Made by a program: the position numbers and the translations under genes. The notes beneath the pieces were generated by a model. That model was not told the DNA's origin. It searched no databases and saw only the letters and a program-made list of their open reading frames with translations. A stretch of DNA of 64,000 bases from Mariniblastus sp. (GTDB lineage: Bacteria; Planctomycetota; Planctomycetia; Pirellulales; Pirellulaceae), in assembly GCA_022447605.1 (NCBI GenBank), contig JAKVBG010000002.1, positions 1-64,000 on the forward strand, given 5' to 3'. Shown one piece after another: positions 8,725 through 17,258 of this stretch. Numbering within the stretch: the stretch's first letter is position 1; each line of letters begins with the position of its first letter.

Positions 8725-8918
8725 GAGCTTGATCTCCTTGGGCCGGATCAATAATTCGCCTGATCAATAAGTATTCGCTTTGGGGCGGGAGATGTTGCCT
8801 GAAAAAAGGGGTAAATCAACCGTTTTTTGACGTTGGTATTTGGGAATGCTGATCTACTCATCGTGAGAAAATCGATTCTGCCGCCAGCCACTTTGGAATT
8901 TGCTCTTCTAAGAACGAT

Positions 8919-9293
8919 CTACAGACCGATCCACTGGCGCGCCTGGTCACGGCAGGGGAACAGGGCGAATTCCCAATCGGAGCCCATCTGCTGGGCCGTC
9001 GCGATATATTCCTGGCAGAATTGCCGGGCGGCCGGTTGTTCGACCAGGATGGCGACCTTGACGTGGCTGACCGTCTTGGAGGCAGCCCAGTCGGTCGCGC
9101 CGGGCTGCTTGGCCGTACTCGTCAAAATCTCCGTGAAATCGGCGTCCAGCAGGTCGACGATCTGGTAACGATGAGCATCAAATGCGGGATGACCGTGGAT
9201 CAGGCCATTCACTTCGTTGATTTCATCGATGCTGACAGTACCTGTGTGAACCAGCAGGAAGCCGTCAGCTTCGTGCTTCAATTGGTAAGCCAT
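8919..9293 (-). CDS. SpoIIAA/STAS-like protein
   Basis: A 124-residue soluble protein. The pattern of a first strand (GFLLVHTGTVSIDEINE), a central strand ending in an aspartate (YQIVDLLDADF), an alpha helix, a strand with VKVAILVEQPAARQF and a final WEFALFPCRDQARQWI matches SpoIIAA-like proteins (STAS fold), which often end with D-A-WL. These proteins bind lipids or partner proteins, though function is mostly unknown. The start is taken as ATG 9293; a GTG at 9305 is an alternative. Transcribed alone, with a 431-bp gap upstream. Fold call is by pattern only. Confidence 0.6.
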   Translation of the reverse strand: MAYQLKHEADGFLLVHTGTVSIDEINEVNGLIHGHPAFDAHRYQIVDLLDADFTEILTSTAKQPGATDWAASKTVSHVKVAILVEQPAARQFCQEYIATAQQMGSDWEFALFPCRDQARQWIGL

Positions 9294-9724
9294 CTTGGTG
9301 ATCACTCAATCGATTGGCCGATCGTTCTCTGGCGTGCTCAGAGGTTTGATTTTGTACGCTAGATTGCACTCGTAGATTTTCAGATACCTGCCAGGGGGCG
9401 TCAAGCATCTGCTCAGGCGTTTCGGCGGGTTCCTGTCCGATGGCCAGCGCCCGGTCCGGTTGCATTCGGTCCTTGCATGGTTTCCGCAGGCGCACCAAGT
9501 GACGACCGGGAGGGTGCCCGGCGGCAGAAAATTTTCCCACCGGAACGTCGGCAGGGGCAGGCGATCCGAACCGATCGGTGGGGCGCAGAAAAAAAACCAA
9601 AGATCCTCGATCACTACGCGAATAAAGTTGCAGCGGAGGCAAGTCTGACGCCGGTTCCCGTCGTGGCAGTCTGGCCGGTCGGGAAGTCGTATTTCAAAGT
9701 TCAAGCTGGCGAAAAGGGGATGAG
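9294..9724. other. intergenic region, no gene recognised
   Basis: A 431-bp divergent gap between the SpoIIAA-like gene and the two-helix membrane protein gene. Short open frames exist on both strands but none has a protein-like composition or a ribosome-binding site. It should contain both promoters; no convincing -35/-10 pair was found. Confidence 0.6.
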
Positions 9725-10147
9725 ATGAAAAGATGCTTATTGCTGATAGGCCTGGCCTTGTTGATCGGTGGCGGCATGTATGGCTGGTGGTGGGTCCAGC
9801 CGATCCGGCAGATGGCGACGCTCAGCCAGGCGGATCACGGTCCTGCCTGGGCGTCCGAGGAGATGTACCAGAAGTATCCTGAGCTCGCCTATGTCCAGGA
9901 ACATTTTGCCGAAGAAATAATTGGTCAATCGGGCGGCACGGTCCATCCAAGCCAGGTGGTGAACGAGGTCTACGAGAAATCGTTTTTGCGGGTGTTCTAC
10001 GGGGCCAGCCTGATGCTGACGGGGCTGCTGGCCGTGCTTTGCAGTTGGCGCCTGGTGTTTGTACAGCGGCGCGCCTCGAGAGAAGTGGGACAGGGCAAGA
10101 AAGAACCATTGGCTCCCAATCAGCCGTCGGCTGCCCAGCCCGGCTAA
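9725..10147 (+). CDS. two-helix membrane protein of unknown function
   Basis: A 140-residue protein with an N-terminal helix (LLLIGLALLIGGGMYGWWWV), an approximately 65-residue polar loop, a second helix (YGASLMLTGLLAVLCSWRLVFV) and a basic, Pro/Gln-rich C-terminal tail. The loop contains a helical acidic stretch (MYQKYPELAYVQEHFAEEI). Topology is probably N-in, loop outside, C-in. ATG 9725 has AGGGGA 4 nt upstream. The MORN-type gene begins 23 bp after its stop, suggesting a shared transcript. No family is recognised. Confidence 0.7.
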   Translation: MKRCLLLIGLALLIGGGMYGWWWVQPIRQMATLSQADHGPAWASEEMYQKYPELAYVQEHFAEEIIGQSGGTVHPSQVVNEVYEKSFLRVFYGASLMLTGLLAVLCSWRLVFVQRRASREVGQGKKEPLAPNQPSAAQPG

Positions 10148-10170
10148 ACGAAGCGAATCTCTAGGAGTAC

Positions 10171-10833
10171 ATGATGAAATCAATCCGTCTTTGTTGGTGG
10201 CCCCTCGCCTTTCTCCTGATGGCAGGATCTTTGTTCGCCACGGCCCAGGAGAAAACGGAGCAAGAGAAAACGGAGCAAGAGAAAACGGCCCAGGAGAAAA
10301 CGGCCCAGGAGGAAACGGCCCAAGAGAACCAAGCGGGTGTCCCCCAGGGGCGGGTTGTGACCGAGGAGCAGATTGTGCAGAAAGACTGTCTGCTCTATTG
10401 GGTGGATACGGGCACCCCGTTCACAGGAAAGATCGTCACCAAGAATTTTCCGGAGACGAGTCTTTTCGACCGCAGGGTCGTGACTTATCGGGAGGGAAAG
10501 CGTGACGGACCGTGGACTTTGTGGGGAAAGCGGGGAGAGAAAATGGGTGAAGGAACTTTCGACAACGACAAAATAGTCGGGTCGGTCGCTAGTTGGTACA
10601 GCAATGGCCAACTCAAGGCGGAAGGGATGTTTCAGGATGGCAAGCCGGAGGGGAGCTGGACGTTTTGGCATGCCAATGGCAAACGTCAGCAAACGGGTCG
10701 CTACGTGGACGGAAAAGCGGAAGGTCTGTGGGTGTCCTGGGACGAGACGGGTCGGAAGACGTCCGAAATGACGTATCAGAATGACGAACTGTTGGAAGAG
10801 AAAAAAATCGACGAACCACCCGTTATCGACTGA
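10171..10833 (+). CDS. secreted MORN/YwqK-like repeat protein
   Basis: A 220-residue exported protein with signal peptide (MMKSIRLCWWPLAFLLMAGS, cleavage near ATAQ). After cleavage comes a low-complexity QEKTE/QEKTA stretch (residues 26-52), encoded by 15-bp DNA repeats at about 10249-10325. The rest holds MORN_2-type units (GxxxGxWxxWxxxG): REGKRDGPWTLWGKRGEK, SNGQLKAEGMFQDGKPEGSW and ANGKRQQTGRYVDGKAEGLW. In YwqK-family proteins these form a beta-rich surface; the family name refers to an antitoxin in B. subtilis but most members have no toxin partner and none is seen here. Start may be either of two adjacent ATGs (10171/10174). Confidence 0.8.
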   Translation: MMKSIRLCWWPLAFLLMAGSLFATAQEKTEQEKTEQEKTAQEKTAQEETAQENQAGVPQGRVVTEEQIVQKDCLLYWVDTGTPFTGKIVTKNFPETSLFDRRVVTYREGKRDGPWTLWGKRGEKMGEGTFDNDKIVGSVASWYSNGQLKAEGMFQDGKPEGSWTFWHANGKRQQTGRYVDGKAEGLWVSWDETGRKTSEMTYQNDELLEEKKIDEPPVID

Positions 10834-10950
10834 CGAAATCCCCGTTCTTCCCAGTTTTTTTTGCTTTCCCGGGAACGCATTGCGGTGGCGGGCGTCGTAT
10901 GGCCAGTGACCTGATGTCCTGTCCTGCTGCGCCAACAGAAGGAGCTCGCC

Positions 10951-11127
10951 ATGCCCGCCGGCCATCGACCGATACGCCCCGCTCTATTTTACCTGCTGCT
11001 TTTCTCGTTGGGCATCGGCTTGTTGGCCCAAGGGATGATGACTGCCAATGTCGATATGCTCGCCCTGATCGACTATTTCCAATGGGAAACGGCACCGTCG
11101 GTGAATGCATGCCCGGTGGGTCCGTAG
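10951..11127 (+). CDS. secreted or membrane microprotein, 58 aa
   Basis: An ORF of 58 codons with a consensus ribosome-binding site, AAGGAG (10939-10944), 6 nt before ATG 10951. The product begins MPAGHRPIRP and continues into a hydrophobic helix (ALFYLLLFSLGIGLLAQGMM) with the look of a signal peptide or N-terminal anchor, followed by a short polar tail with one cysteine (NACPVGP). It lies between the MORN-type gene and the membrane-anchored hypothetical gene, on the same strand. No homologue is recognised. The ribosome-binding site and basic-hydrophobic-polar design make it likely real. Confidence 0.6.
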   Translation: MPAGHRPIRPALFYLLLFSLGIGLLAQGMMTANVDMLALIDYFQWETAPSVNACPVGP

Positions 11128-11300
11128 AATTGGTGTTCTGTTAGGCCGCCAAAACACTTAAAACCACCCTGCTGGCTGGGAACCGATCCGGTTCCCGCTT
11201 CGGTCACATGATGAAGGAGTGGATGCCCCACAGAACCAATCGCCCGTTTTGGGCGTCACTGGGGAGCGATCCAATTTTTTCGCCGCAGGGAGCAACAGGC

Positions 11301-11930
11301 ATGAAGACGTCAAGGAAAGTCGTGGGGATTGTCACGATCTCGGTGGTGGGCCTGGTCCTCCTCGTCTGGACATCCCGGGGCAGTCATTACGCGGCAGACG
11401 TCACCCACCACCATCATTTCAAGATTGACATGCCGTTTGACAAGCTGCGGAAGATCATGGTCCGCTCTTCAGCCTGCCGTGAAATCATGAACGCGGGCCA
11501 ACATAACGAACTGATTTCCCAGAAATGGAATAACAAGAATTTTCATTTAGGTAAGCTCAGCTTTTCCAATCCTGATTGGCGCGTTGATGCGTCGGGAGAT
11601 CTGAAAGTCAGGTTTACCGATCCGTATATCGGTACGGCCATTGCCCAGTTCACCCAAACCGTGGCGATTGTGCCAGAGAACATCAACTCCCTGGTCAAGC
11701 TGAATCAACCGGTGGAACAACTGTTGATTTACGATGTGACCACCGAAATGGTTTCCAAGGGGAAGGAATCGGAAGTGCGGCAGACTTTGCAACTGAAAAT
11801 CGACACACCCGCACCCTGGTATGCTCGCTGGTATGCCCGGCGTCGAGTGCGGGCCAGCACTCGACGGATCTTGCGAGCGATGGAAGAGCATATTGTGACG
11901 GCCGTCAAGAAGCACAAGGGCGAGTACTAG
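11301..11930 (+). CDS. membrane-anchored protein of unknown function
   Basis: A 209-residue protein. ATG 11301 is chosen because it opens with a basic N-terminus and one helix (VVGIVTISVVGLVLLVWTS), with GGGAG about 9 nt upstream; the frame is open to 11208 but that part lacks such a pattern. The remaining 180 residues are soluble and mixed alpha/beta, with a HHHH cluster (about residues 36-40) and a strongly basic C-terminal helix (WYARWYARRRVRASTRRIL) that may lie on the membrane surface. The overall shape resembles polyketide-cyclase/SRPBCC-like periplasmic domains, but I cannot confirm a family. Confidence 0.65.
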   Translation: MKTSRKVVGIVTISVVGLVLLVWTSRGSHYAADVTHHHHFKIDMPFDKLRKIMVRSSACREIMNAGQHNELISQKWNNKNFHLGKLSFSNPDWRVDASGDLKVRFTDPYIGTAIAQFTQTVAIVPENINSLVKLNQPVEQLLIYDVTTEMVSKGKESEVRQTLQLKIDTPAPWYARWYARRRVRASTRRILRAMEEHIVTAVKKHKGEY

Positions 11931-11980
11931 GGGGGCGGGTTCGCCCCGCATGTTGGAGTCGGCTGCGCCATTGCCAGACA

Positions 11981-12010
11981 AAAAACGCCGCGGTGGCCCG
12001 CGGCGTTTTT
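11981..12010. terminator. bidirectional terminator
   Basis: A perfect 13-bp inverted repeat, AAAAACGCCGCGG / CCGCGGCGTTTTT, with a 4-nt loop (TGGC), flanked by A and T tracts. It serves the convergent genes ending at 11930 (+) and 12043 (-). Confidence 0.9.
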
Positions 12011-12042
12011 CCGTGTGATGATCTCTTGTCGGTGCTGTTTCC

Positions 12043-12642
12043 TTAAGTCCTCCGGCGACGTGCCACCAGGCCGAGCCCGGCCAGCATTGACCAGATCAGG
12101 GCGGTGGTCGGTTCGGGAACGGGACCGCTGCCAAAGCCCCCGATGCGTAACTGGAAGTATTGGCCGTTGGCCAGTGACCAGGTGTAGGTGCCGGTCTTGA
12201 GTCCCAGGCTGTTCAACGAAGAGTTGAAAAAAGTCATGGAGTTGCTCAACGTTGTGCCGGCATAACCGCGGGGCACCAGGATGAATGTCTTGGTTGATAC
12301 AGCGGGATTGAAAGCGACTCCAAATGATTCTGAGTTGGTCCAGGTGTCGGGCGCGATGACCGAATTTCCGGTGCCGGGGCCAAAGTGGTTCGGCGCGGGT
12401 GCCGAGGTGACTTCGTAAAGGTCTGATGCCGTTCCGAAAGCGCACCAGGGTCGGCTGGCTTGGATGCCATGGTCGCCTGGTCCAAAACCCCAGCGTGACA
12501 GGCCTGACAAGTTGATGGAGCCCGATGCCGAGAACACCACATCGGTGCCCGATTCGGAAACGTTGCAGACGATCGAGGCCTCGGCTGTGAAACTGCCGAG
12601 GCAGAGCAGAGGGGTTACAGCAAGCAGGGCGATTTTTTTCAT
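12043..12642 (-). CDS. PEP-CTERM sorting-domain protein
   Basis: A 199-residue exported protein. ATG 12642 opens a signal peptide (MKKIALLAVTPLLCLGSFTAEA). The body is Ser/Thr/Gly/Asn-rich and beta-strand-like, as in other exopolysaccharide-associated surface proteins. The C-terminus is a canonical PEP-CTERM signal: VPEPTTALIWSMLAGLGLVA then RRRR. In other bacteria such signals are processed by exosortase; no exosortase is in this window. The open frame extends upstream to 12867 but without a signal-like sequence. Expected on the cell surface or matrix. It shares a terminator with the convergent membrane-anchored protein gene. Confidence 0.9.
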   Translation of the reverse strand: MKKIALLAVTPLLCLGSFTAEASIVCNVSESGTDVVFSASGSINLSGLSRWGFGPGDHGIQASRPWCAFGTASDLYEVTSAPAPNHFGPGTGNSVIAPDTWTNSESFGVAFNPAVSTKTFILVPRGYAGTTLSNSMTFFNSSLNSLGLKTGTYTWSLANGQYFQLRIGGFGSGPVPEPTTALIWSMLAGLGLVARRRRT

Positions 12643-12960
12643 CGGTTTCAATCCTGGTGTTTTGAACAGTGGTCTTGGTTTGCTAAGCCAAACGCAAGTG
12701 TCGCTCATGATACTCCGCGAGATCGGCTTTGCAATGTTTTTCCGTGTTGGACTTTGTCTGATGAACGGGTTGATTCGCCCGGTCGGTGCGGCATCCTGAC
12801 GGCCGTGGCAGTGTGGATACTCCCTTGAGAGAGGGAGTCGAGGGAAGCCACCTCGTTGGGAATTCACCGCCAGCTAAGTGTCGGGGGCCACTCGAAAGTG
12901 GTATAAGAGACCCGGTATCAAGTTCACTTAAACCCTTTGACAGGATGGAAATCAAACGCC
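12643..12960. other. divergent intergenic region with two short hairpins
   Basis: A 318-bp gap between the PEP-CTERM gene and the propeller protein gene. It contains ACTCCCT-TGAGAG-AGGGAGT (12819-12838) and CCACT-CGAA-AGTGG close to position 12890. Neither is followed by a T tract, so they are more likely leader structures or protein-binding sites than terminators. TATAAG follows the second hairpin. Confidence 0.5.
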
Positions 12961-15270
12961 ATGAATTCTGCGAAGAAAATCAGGATGCAATGGAGTCTCG
13001 CGCTGCCCCTTTGCCTGCCCCTTTGCCTGACCCTTTGCCTGTCGGTTTCCCCGGCGTTGCTCGTCGGGTTTCAGGGGAATGCACCGAGCGGGTCGGCGGC
13101 CCAGGAGCCACTTCCGATCGGGACGCAACGCGAGCTATTTGTCGATCCCTACCTGATCGAATCCATGGACGGTGCCCGCCTGCAGTTGCATCACCCCCAA
13201 GCGGCCGAGCCGGCGATCCCGTTTGACAAGCCGTGGGAGGGCGCGTTTGCCGGTTACGCGACGGTTATCAAGGATGGCGATCTCTACCGGGCCTACTACC
13301 GGGGTTTGCCCAGAGCGGGGGCGGATGGGAGCGATGTCGAGGTCACCTGCTGTGCTGTAAGCGCCGATGGGATTCACTGGAAAAAACCGGATCTCGATCT
13401 CTATGACTGGAACGGGGTGAAACCGAACAACATCGTGCTGATGGGTGAGACACCCGCCTCCCACAACTTTGCACCCTTTTTGGATCGGAACCCGGCGGCG
13501 CCGGCCGACCAGCGGTACAAGGCGCTGGGCGGAACCGAAACGTCCGGCTTGATCGCCTATGTATCGGCCGACGGGTTCCGCTGGCGACGCCTGCAGGAAG
13601 AACCCGTTTTTCGCCAAGGCGTTTTCGATTCCCAGAACGTTCCGTTCTGGTCGGAGGCCGAGCAGCAATACGTCTGTTATTTTCGGACCTGGACCGGTGG
13701 GGGCTACCGCGGTTTTCGCACGGTCAGCCGAACGACCTCCCCCGACTTCATCCAGTGGAGTGACCCGCAGGTGATCGACTTTGGCGATGCGCCGCAGGAG
13801 CATCTCTATACCAACCAGATGACACCCTATTTTCGCGCTCCCCATATCTACCTCGGGCTGGCGGCCCGCTTCATGCCGGGCCGGCGCGTGATCACGTCTG
13901 GCGATGCCGAGCGGATTCAGGTGGTCAAGCGATATTCCAACGATTGCAGCGATACGGTACTGATCAGCTCGCGGGGTGGAAACCTGGTCGATCGTCAGTT
14001 CCTGGAGTCCTTTGTTCGCCCGGGACCGGGTGAAGAGAACTGGGTGTCACGGAGCAACTATGCGGCGCGGGGGATTGTCCCGACCGGCGAGCATGAAATG
14101 TCGCTCTATCTCTGTCGTAACTACGGTCAGCCGACCGCTTTCCTGCAGAGGTATCGCTTGCGGACCGATGGGTTGGTCTCGGTCCATGCGGGTTACACCG
14201 GGGGTGAAATGCGGACGCGGCTGATCGAATTTCCGAATGCGTCGGCCGCCGAACGGTCTGCCAAGCGGGACCTCTGGCGCCAAGAGATTCTGGCGGGGTA
14301 CCCGTTTCCGCTGGCTGCCGCCGACCAGCCGATCCGGGGGACCGGTTCGATGCGGGTTGACCTGCCGGTGGCTGTCCCATTGCCGGGGACACGGGAACTG
14401 GGCGACGAATTCACACTGGCCGCCCAGGTTCGCGATGTGCCGGGAGGGCACCGACGATTGTTTTCGGCCTACAACGGCGGCTCGAGCGTGCCGGGTGAAC
14501 TGATATTCGATTTTAATGCCGCCGGCCCGATTGAAGATGGGAACGCCTTGCGTTTTCTGTGGGATGATTTTGAGTTGTCGGTCAGTCACGCCGCACTGGG
14601 CGACTGGAGCGCCGAGTCCGGCGACCAAGGGCCCCACCACCTGGCGGTCACCTGGCAAAAAGGGTTGGCGAAGATCTATTTCGACGGTCGTCTTGTGGCT
14701 GAAAAACGGGAGGCCGACGCGCGACCTGTCCGTCTGGCGCTGGGGGATCTCCGGTTGGGTGAAGATTACCCCCCGACCCCCACCGACAATGAACCGTTTC
14801 GGGGAGTGATTGATGACGTGCTGGTATTGCCCAGGGCGCTGTCCGAACAGGACATTGCCCATATGGCGAGTGAAGGTCCGGCCAAACTGGTTGATCCGGA
14901 AACGGACCGTGGTGTCCTGCTCGATTTCGAACCGGGCGGGGTTGAGACGACGGCCGATCTGGGTCAGCGATTGGCGAATCGGATCGGTTCGGCCGTGACA
15001 TTGCAACCGGGAATCGAAATGGCCGAACGCCACCTGTCGATCAACATGGCGACCAGCGCGGCCGGTTCGATCCGTGTCGAAATCCAGAAACCGGACGGGT
15101 CTCCCTACCCCGGGTTTTCTCTGGCCGATTCGGATGAGATGATTGGTGATCGAATCGAGCAGACGGTCAGCTGGTCCGGTCGTTCCGACCTGTCAGAGCT
15201 TGCCAACCAGCCAATCCGGCTGCGGTTTGTACTGCGGGATGCCGACCTGTATTCCCTTCAATTCAAGTAG
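12961..15270 (+). CDS. secreted glycosidase-like propeller protein with LamG-type C-terminal domain
   Basis: A 769-residue exported protein. ATG 12961 is used; an upstream TTG at 12937 is unlikely. The signal peptide is unusual, with a tandem LPLC/LPLC/LTLC core. Residues of about 60-440 contain repeated aromatic motifs (RELFVDPYLIE, GYATVIKDGDLYRAYYRG, SADGIHWKKPDLDLYDW) typical of the GH32/GH43-like five-bladed propeller hydrolases common in planctomycetes. Residues of about 480-640 match a LamG/concanavalin-like sandwich (HHLAVTWQKGLAKIYFDGRLV, GVIDDVLVLPRALSEQDI). The last segment is another beta domain. Likely acts on extracellular polysaccharide; substrate unknown. The next gene starts 39 bp downstream, so they may form an operon. 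Confidence 0.75.
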   Translation: MNSAKKIRMQWSLALPLCLPLCLTLCLSVSPALLVGFQGNAPSGSAAQEPLPIGTQRELFVDPYLIESMDGARLQLHHPQAAEPAIPFDKPWEGAFAGYATVIKDGDLYRAYYRGLPRAGADGSDVEVTCCAVSADGIHWKKPDLDLYDWNGVKPNNIVLMGETPASHNFAPFLDRNPAAPADQRYKALGGTETSGLIAYVSADGFRWRRLQEEPVFRQGVFDSQNVPFWSEAEQQYVCYFRTWTGGGYRGFRTVSRTTSPDFIQWSDPQVIDFGDAPQEHLYTNQMTPYFRAPHIYLGLAARFMPGRRVITSGDAERIQVVKRYSNDCSDTVLISSRGGNLVDRQFLESFVRPGPGEENWVSRSNYAARGIVPTGEHEMSLYLCRNYGQPTAFLQRYRLRTDGLVSVHAGYTGGEMRTRLIEFPNASAAERSAKRDLWRQEILAGYPFPLAAADQPIRGTGSMRVDLPVAVPLPGTRELGDEFTLAAQVRDVPGGHRRLFSAYNGGSSVPGELIFDFNAAGPIEDGNALRFLWDDFELSVSHAALGDWSAESGDQGPHHLAVTWQKGLAKIYFDGRLVAEKREADARPVRLALGDLRLGEDYPPTPTDNEPFRGVIDDVLVLPRALSEQDIAHMASEGPAKLVDPETDRGVLLDFEPGGVETTADLGQRLANRIGSAVTLQPGIEMAERHLSINMATSAAGSIRVEIQKPDGSPYPGFSLADSDEMIGDRIEQTVSWSGRSDLSELANQPIRLRFVLRDADLYSLQFK

Positions 15271-15309
15271 CCCGCTGGGAACCCCTGGGGTGTGTCGAAA
15301 GGAACAAAA

Positions 15310-16050
15310 ATGAGATCTTCTGCCTGGCTGATCTGTCTGATCTCCACCGCCTGGTTGCTGCCTATCCAGGCGGCTGAGGCGCAGGATCCGTTGCCCCTGG
15401 CAAAGCGGTTGGAGTCCGGTCGATCCGCGACTGAGTCGCCGGTGCAAACGGACAATCTGGAAAGGGAGCTGGTGCACGCCTGGCAGCAGTACTCGCGGGC
15501 GTTCGAGTATGCTGATTATCCCCAGATCGCAAAACATTTCACGTTGCCCGCAACGTTTGTGGATCCGTCCGGTCAGGCGGAGAACGCAACCGATCAGTCA
15601 GCCTTGATCGACTGGTTTCGCAACGTGCGGGAAAATGTCCAAGCGGGGTACAAGTACAGCTTGATCGATCACTTTCGTTTCCAACACCTGACTCCATCCA
15701 TCTGCCAGCTGGATGTTACCTATGGGCGGTTCAACGCGTCTTACCAGCGGGTCCATACCGGCCGCGGTCTCTATTTTTTCCGCAAGACGACGAACGGATG
15801 GAGAATCTACGCGATCTTCGCCCTGCCGACCGAACCCTTGCAGGTCTCCAAGGGAGATCACCAGATTTCGGTGGAGACCGTTTATTACACGACCGGTCCC
15901 CAACAGGGGAGGGCACCTGACGGCAAGTTTCCTGCCGGCACGGTCGTGACGGTTTTGAAAGAGGCCGGGAGCTACCGGTTGGTCGAATCGGATTCGGGGA
16001 TTGTCGGTTACGTCGAGAGCGGTTCGGTCGAGCGGATTGCCGATCAGTAG
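15310..16050 (+). CDS. secreted NTF2-like protein with SH3-like tail
   Basis: A 246-residue exported protein starting at ATG 15310, with AAAGGAA 6 nt upstream (an in-frame GTG at 15292 is less likely). The signal peptide is MRSSAWLICLISTAWLLPIQ. Residues of about 50-180 carry an NTF2/SnoaL-like pattern (LVHAWQQYSRAFEYADYPQI, FTLPATFVDPSG, YGRFNASYQRVHTGRGLYFF), a cone-shaped fold that can bind small ligands. The C-terminal 55 residues (GTVVTVLKEAGSYRLVES, GIVGYVESGSVERI) resemble a bacterial SH3 segment. Possibly in one unit with the preceding propeller gene. Confidence 0.65.
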   Translation: MRSSAWLICLISTAWLLPIQAAEAQDPLPLAKRLESGRSATESPVQTDNLERELVHAWQQYSRAFEYADYPQIAKHFTLPATFVDPSGQAENATDQSALIDWFRNVRENVQAGYKYSLIDHFRFQHLTPSICQLDVTYGRFNASYQRVHTGRGLYFFRKTTNGWRIYAIFALPTEPLQVSKGDHQISVETVYYTTGPQQGRAPDGKFPAGTVVTVLKEAGSYRLVESDSGIVGYVESGSVERIADQ

Positions 16051-16084
16051 GCCGTCAGGTCCTTGTTCGGGCGCGCAAGCTGAT

Positions 16085-16141
16085 ATAAAAACGCGTTAGC
16101 ATTAGAAAAACGCGTTAGCATTATAAAAACGCGTTAGCATT
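16085..16141. repeat. three tandem copies of a 19-bp repeat
   Basis: The 17-bp core AAAAACGCGTTAGCATT occurs at 16087-16103, 16106-16122 and 16125-16141, each preceded by AT, AG or AT, so the period is 19 bp. Each copy contains the palindrome ACGCGT. The array lies 34 bp upstream of the asparaginase ATG at 16176, in its probable promoter region. Confidence 0.85.
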
Positions 16142-16175
16142 TTCAACTGAAAGTATTCAATGATTCGAGGTTGCC

Positions 16176-17216
16176 ATGCCTGTTAGTCGTCGCCGTTTCA
16201 TCCAGGGATCCACCGGACTGACCGCGATGGGTGCCTTCCATTTCTTGCCGAATCGCGAGGGCTTTGCGATGGAGCAAACGGGCCGTGCTACCCAAAGAGT
16301 CGTGGATGCACCGTTGTTCATTGCCACCTGGCCGTTCGGGAAAGCTTCCTGTGAACAGGCCGTGAAAGTTGTCCAGCGGGGTGGCTCGATGGTCGATGCG
16401 ATCGAGCAGGGGATCTGGGTGACCGAAGCGGACGTCAGCAACGCATCGGTTGGCATTGGCGGGATACCCAATGCGGACGGTCAGGTCGAACTGGATGCCT
16501 GCATCATGACCGGTCCAGACCATAACGCGGGCAGCGTGGGTGGCCTGCAGGATGTATTGCACCCGATTTCCGTAGCCCGCCTGGTCATGGAAAAAACACC
16601 GCACGTGATGTTGGTGGGTGAGGGTGCAAAACAGTTTGCCATGGAGCAGGGTGTTTCACCGACCGACTTGCTGACCGCCGACCAGAAAAAACGCTGGGAA
16701 GCCTGGAAGAAGCAACAGGGAGCGGAGAAGCCAGAAATTGATGAGGATCATCACGATACGATCGCCATGCTTGGACTCGATGCGCAGGGTAATCTTTATG
16801 GCGGTTGCTCGACAAGTGGCTGGGGATACAAGATGCCTGGTCGAATCGGTGATTCACCCATCATTGGCAGTGGTCTGTACGTTGACAATCAGGTCGGAGC
16901 GGCTGGCGCCACCGGCCTGGGCGAGAATGTGATGCGGCACTGCGGTTCGTTCCTGGTAGTCGAGATGATGCGTCAGGGTGCGACACCGACCGAGGCGTGC
17001 GAACAGGCGGTTGGTCGGATTGCCGAACTCGATCCGAAGAACCTCGGCAACCTCGACATCAACTTCATTGCCCTCAACAAACAGGGCGTTTACGGAGCGG
17101 CTGGAACGAGTCAAGGTTTCAAGTACTCGATGGCCGATCCCCGCCAAAGCCAGGTTCTGGAGGCGAAGGCGCTCTCAGAAAAATCGATCGGTCCCGAGGG
17201 TGGGAATCGAAAATAG
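16176..17216 (+). CDS. N4-(beta-N-acetylglucosaminyl)-L-asparaginase family (Ntn hydrolase), Tat-exported
   Basis: A 346-residue Ntn hydrolase. The N-terminus is a twin-arginine signal (SRRRFIQGSTGLT), so it is likely exported folded. The autoproteolysis site HHDTIAML places the catalytic nucleophile at Thr195, with substrate-binding GRIGDSP at 222-228 and GATGLGE at 244-250, as in aspartylglucosaminidase (HDTIGM in most members; here Gly to Ala at the fifth position). It would hydrolyse glycosyl-asparagine or isoaspartyl bonds in the periplasm. ATG 16176 has GAGG 6 nt upstream. It is preceded by the 19-bp tandem repeats and convergent with the oxidoreductase gene. Confidence 0.9.
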   Translation: MPVSRRRFIQGSTGLTAMGAFHFLPNREGFAMEQTGRATQRVVDAPLFIATWPFGKASCEQAVKVVQRGGSMVDAIEQGIWVTEADVSNASVGIGGIPNADGQVELDACIMTGPDHNAGSVGGLQDVLHPISVARLVMEKTPHVMLVGEGAKQFAMEQGVSPTDLLTADQKKRWEAWKKQQGAEKPEIDEDHHDTIAMLGLDAQGNLYGGCSTSGWGYKMPGRIGDSPIIGSGLYVDNQVGAAGATGLGENVMRHCGSFLVVEMMRQGATPTEACEQAVGRIAELDPKNLGNLDINFIALNKQGVYGAAGTSQGFKYSMADPRQSQVLEAKALSEKSIGPEGGNRK

Positions 17217-17258
17217 TCATCATTTCAGCGATCCCTCACCCTTCGTTCTGGAGCCGGA

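Noticed and set aside
9265-9704. Minus-strand ORFs before the SpoIIAA-like gene
   Set aside because: Overlap each other in different frames, no ribosome-binding site and no protein-like pattern.
11178-11196. GGGAACC-GATCC-GGTTCCC inverted repeat upstream of the membrane-anchored protein gene
   Set aside because: A perfect hairpin but with no T tract and no partner signal; could be a binding site, not enough to call.
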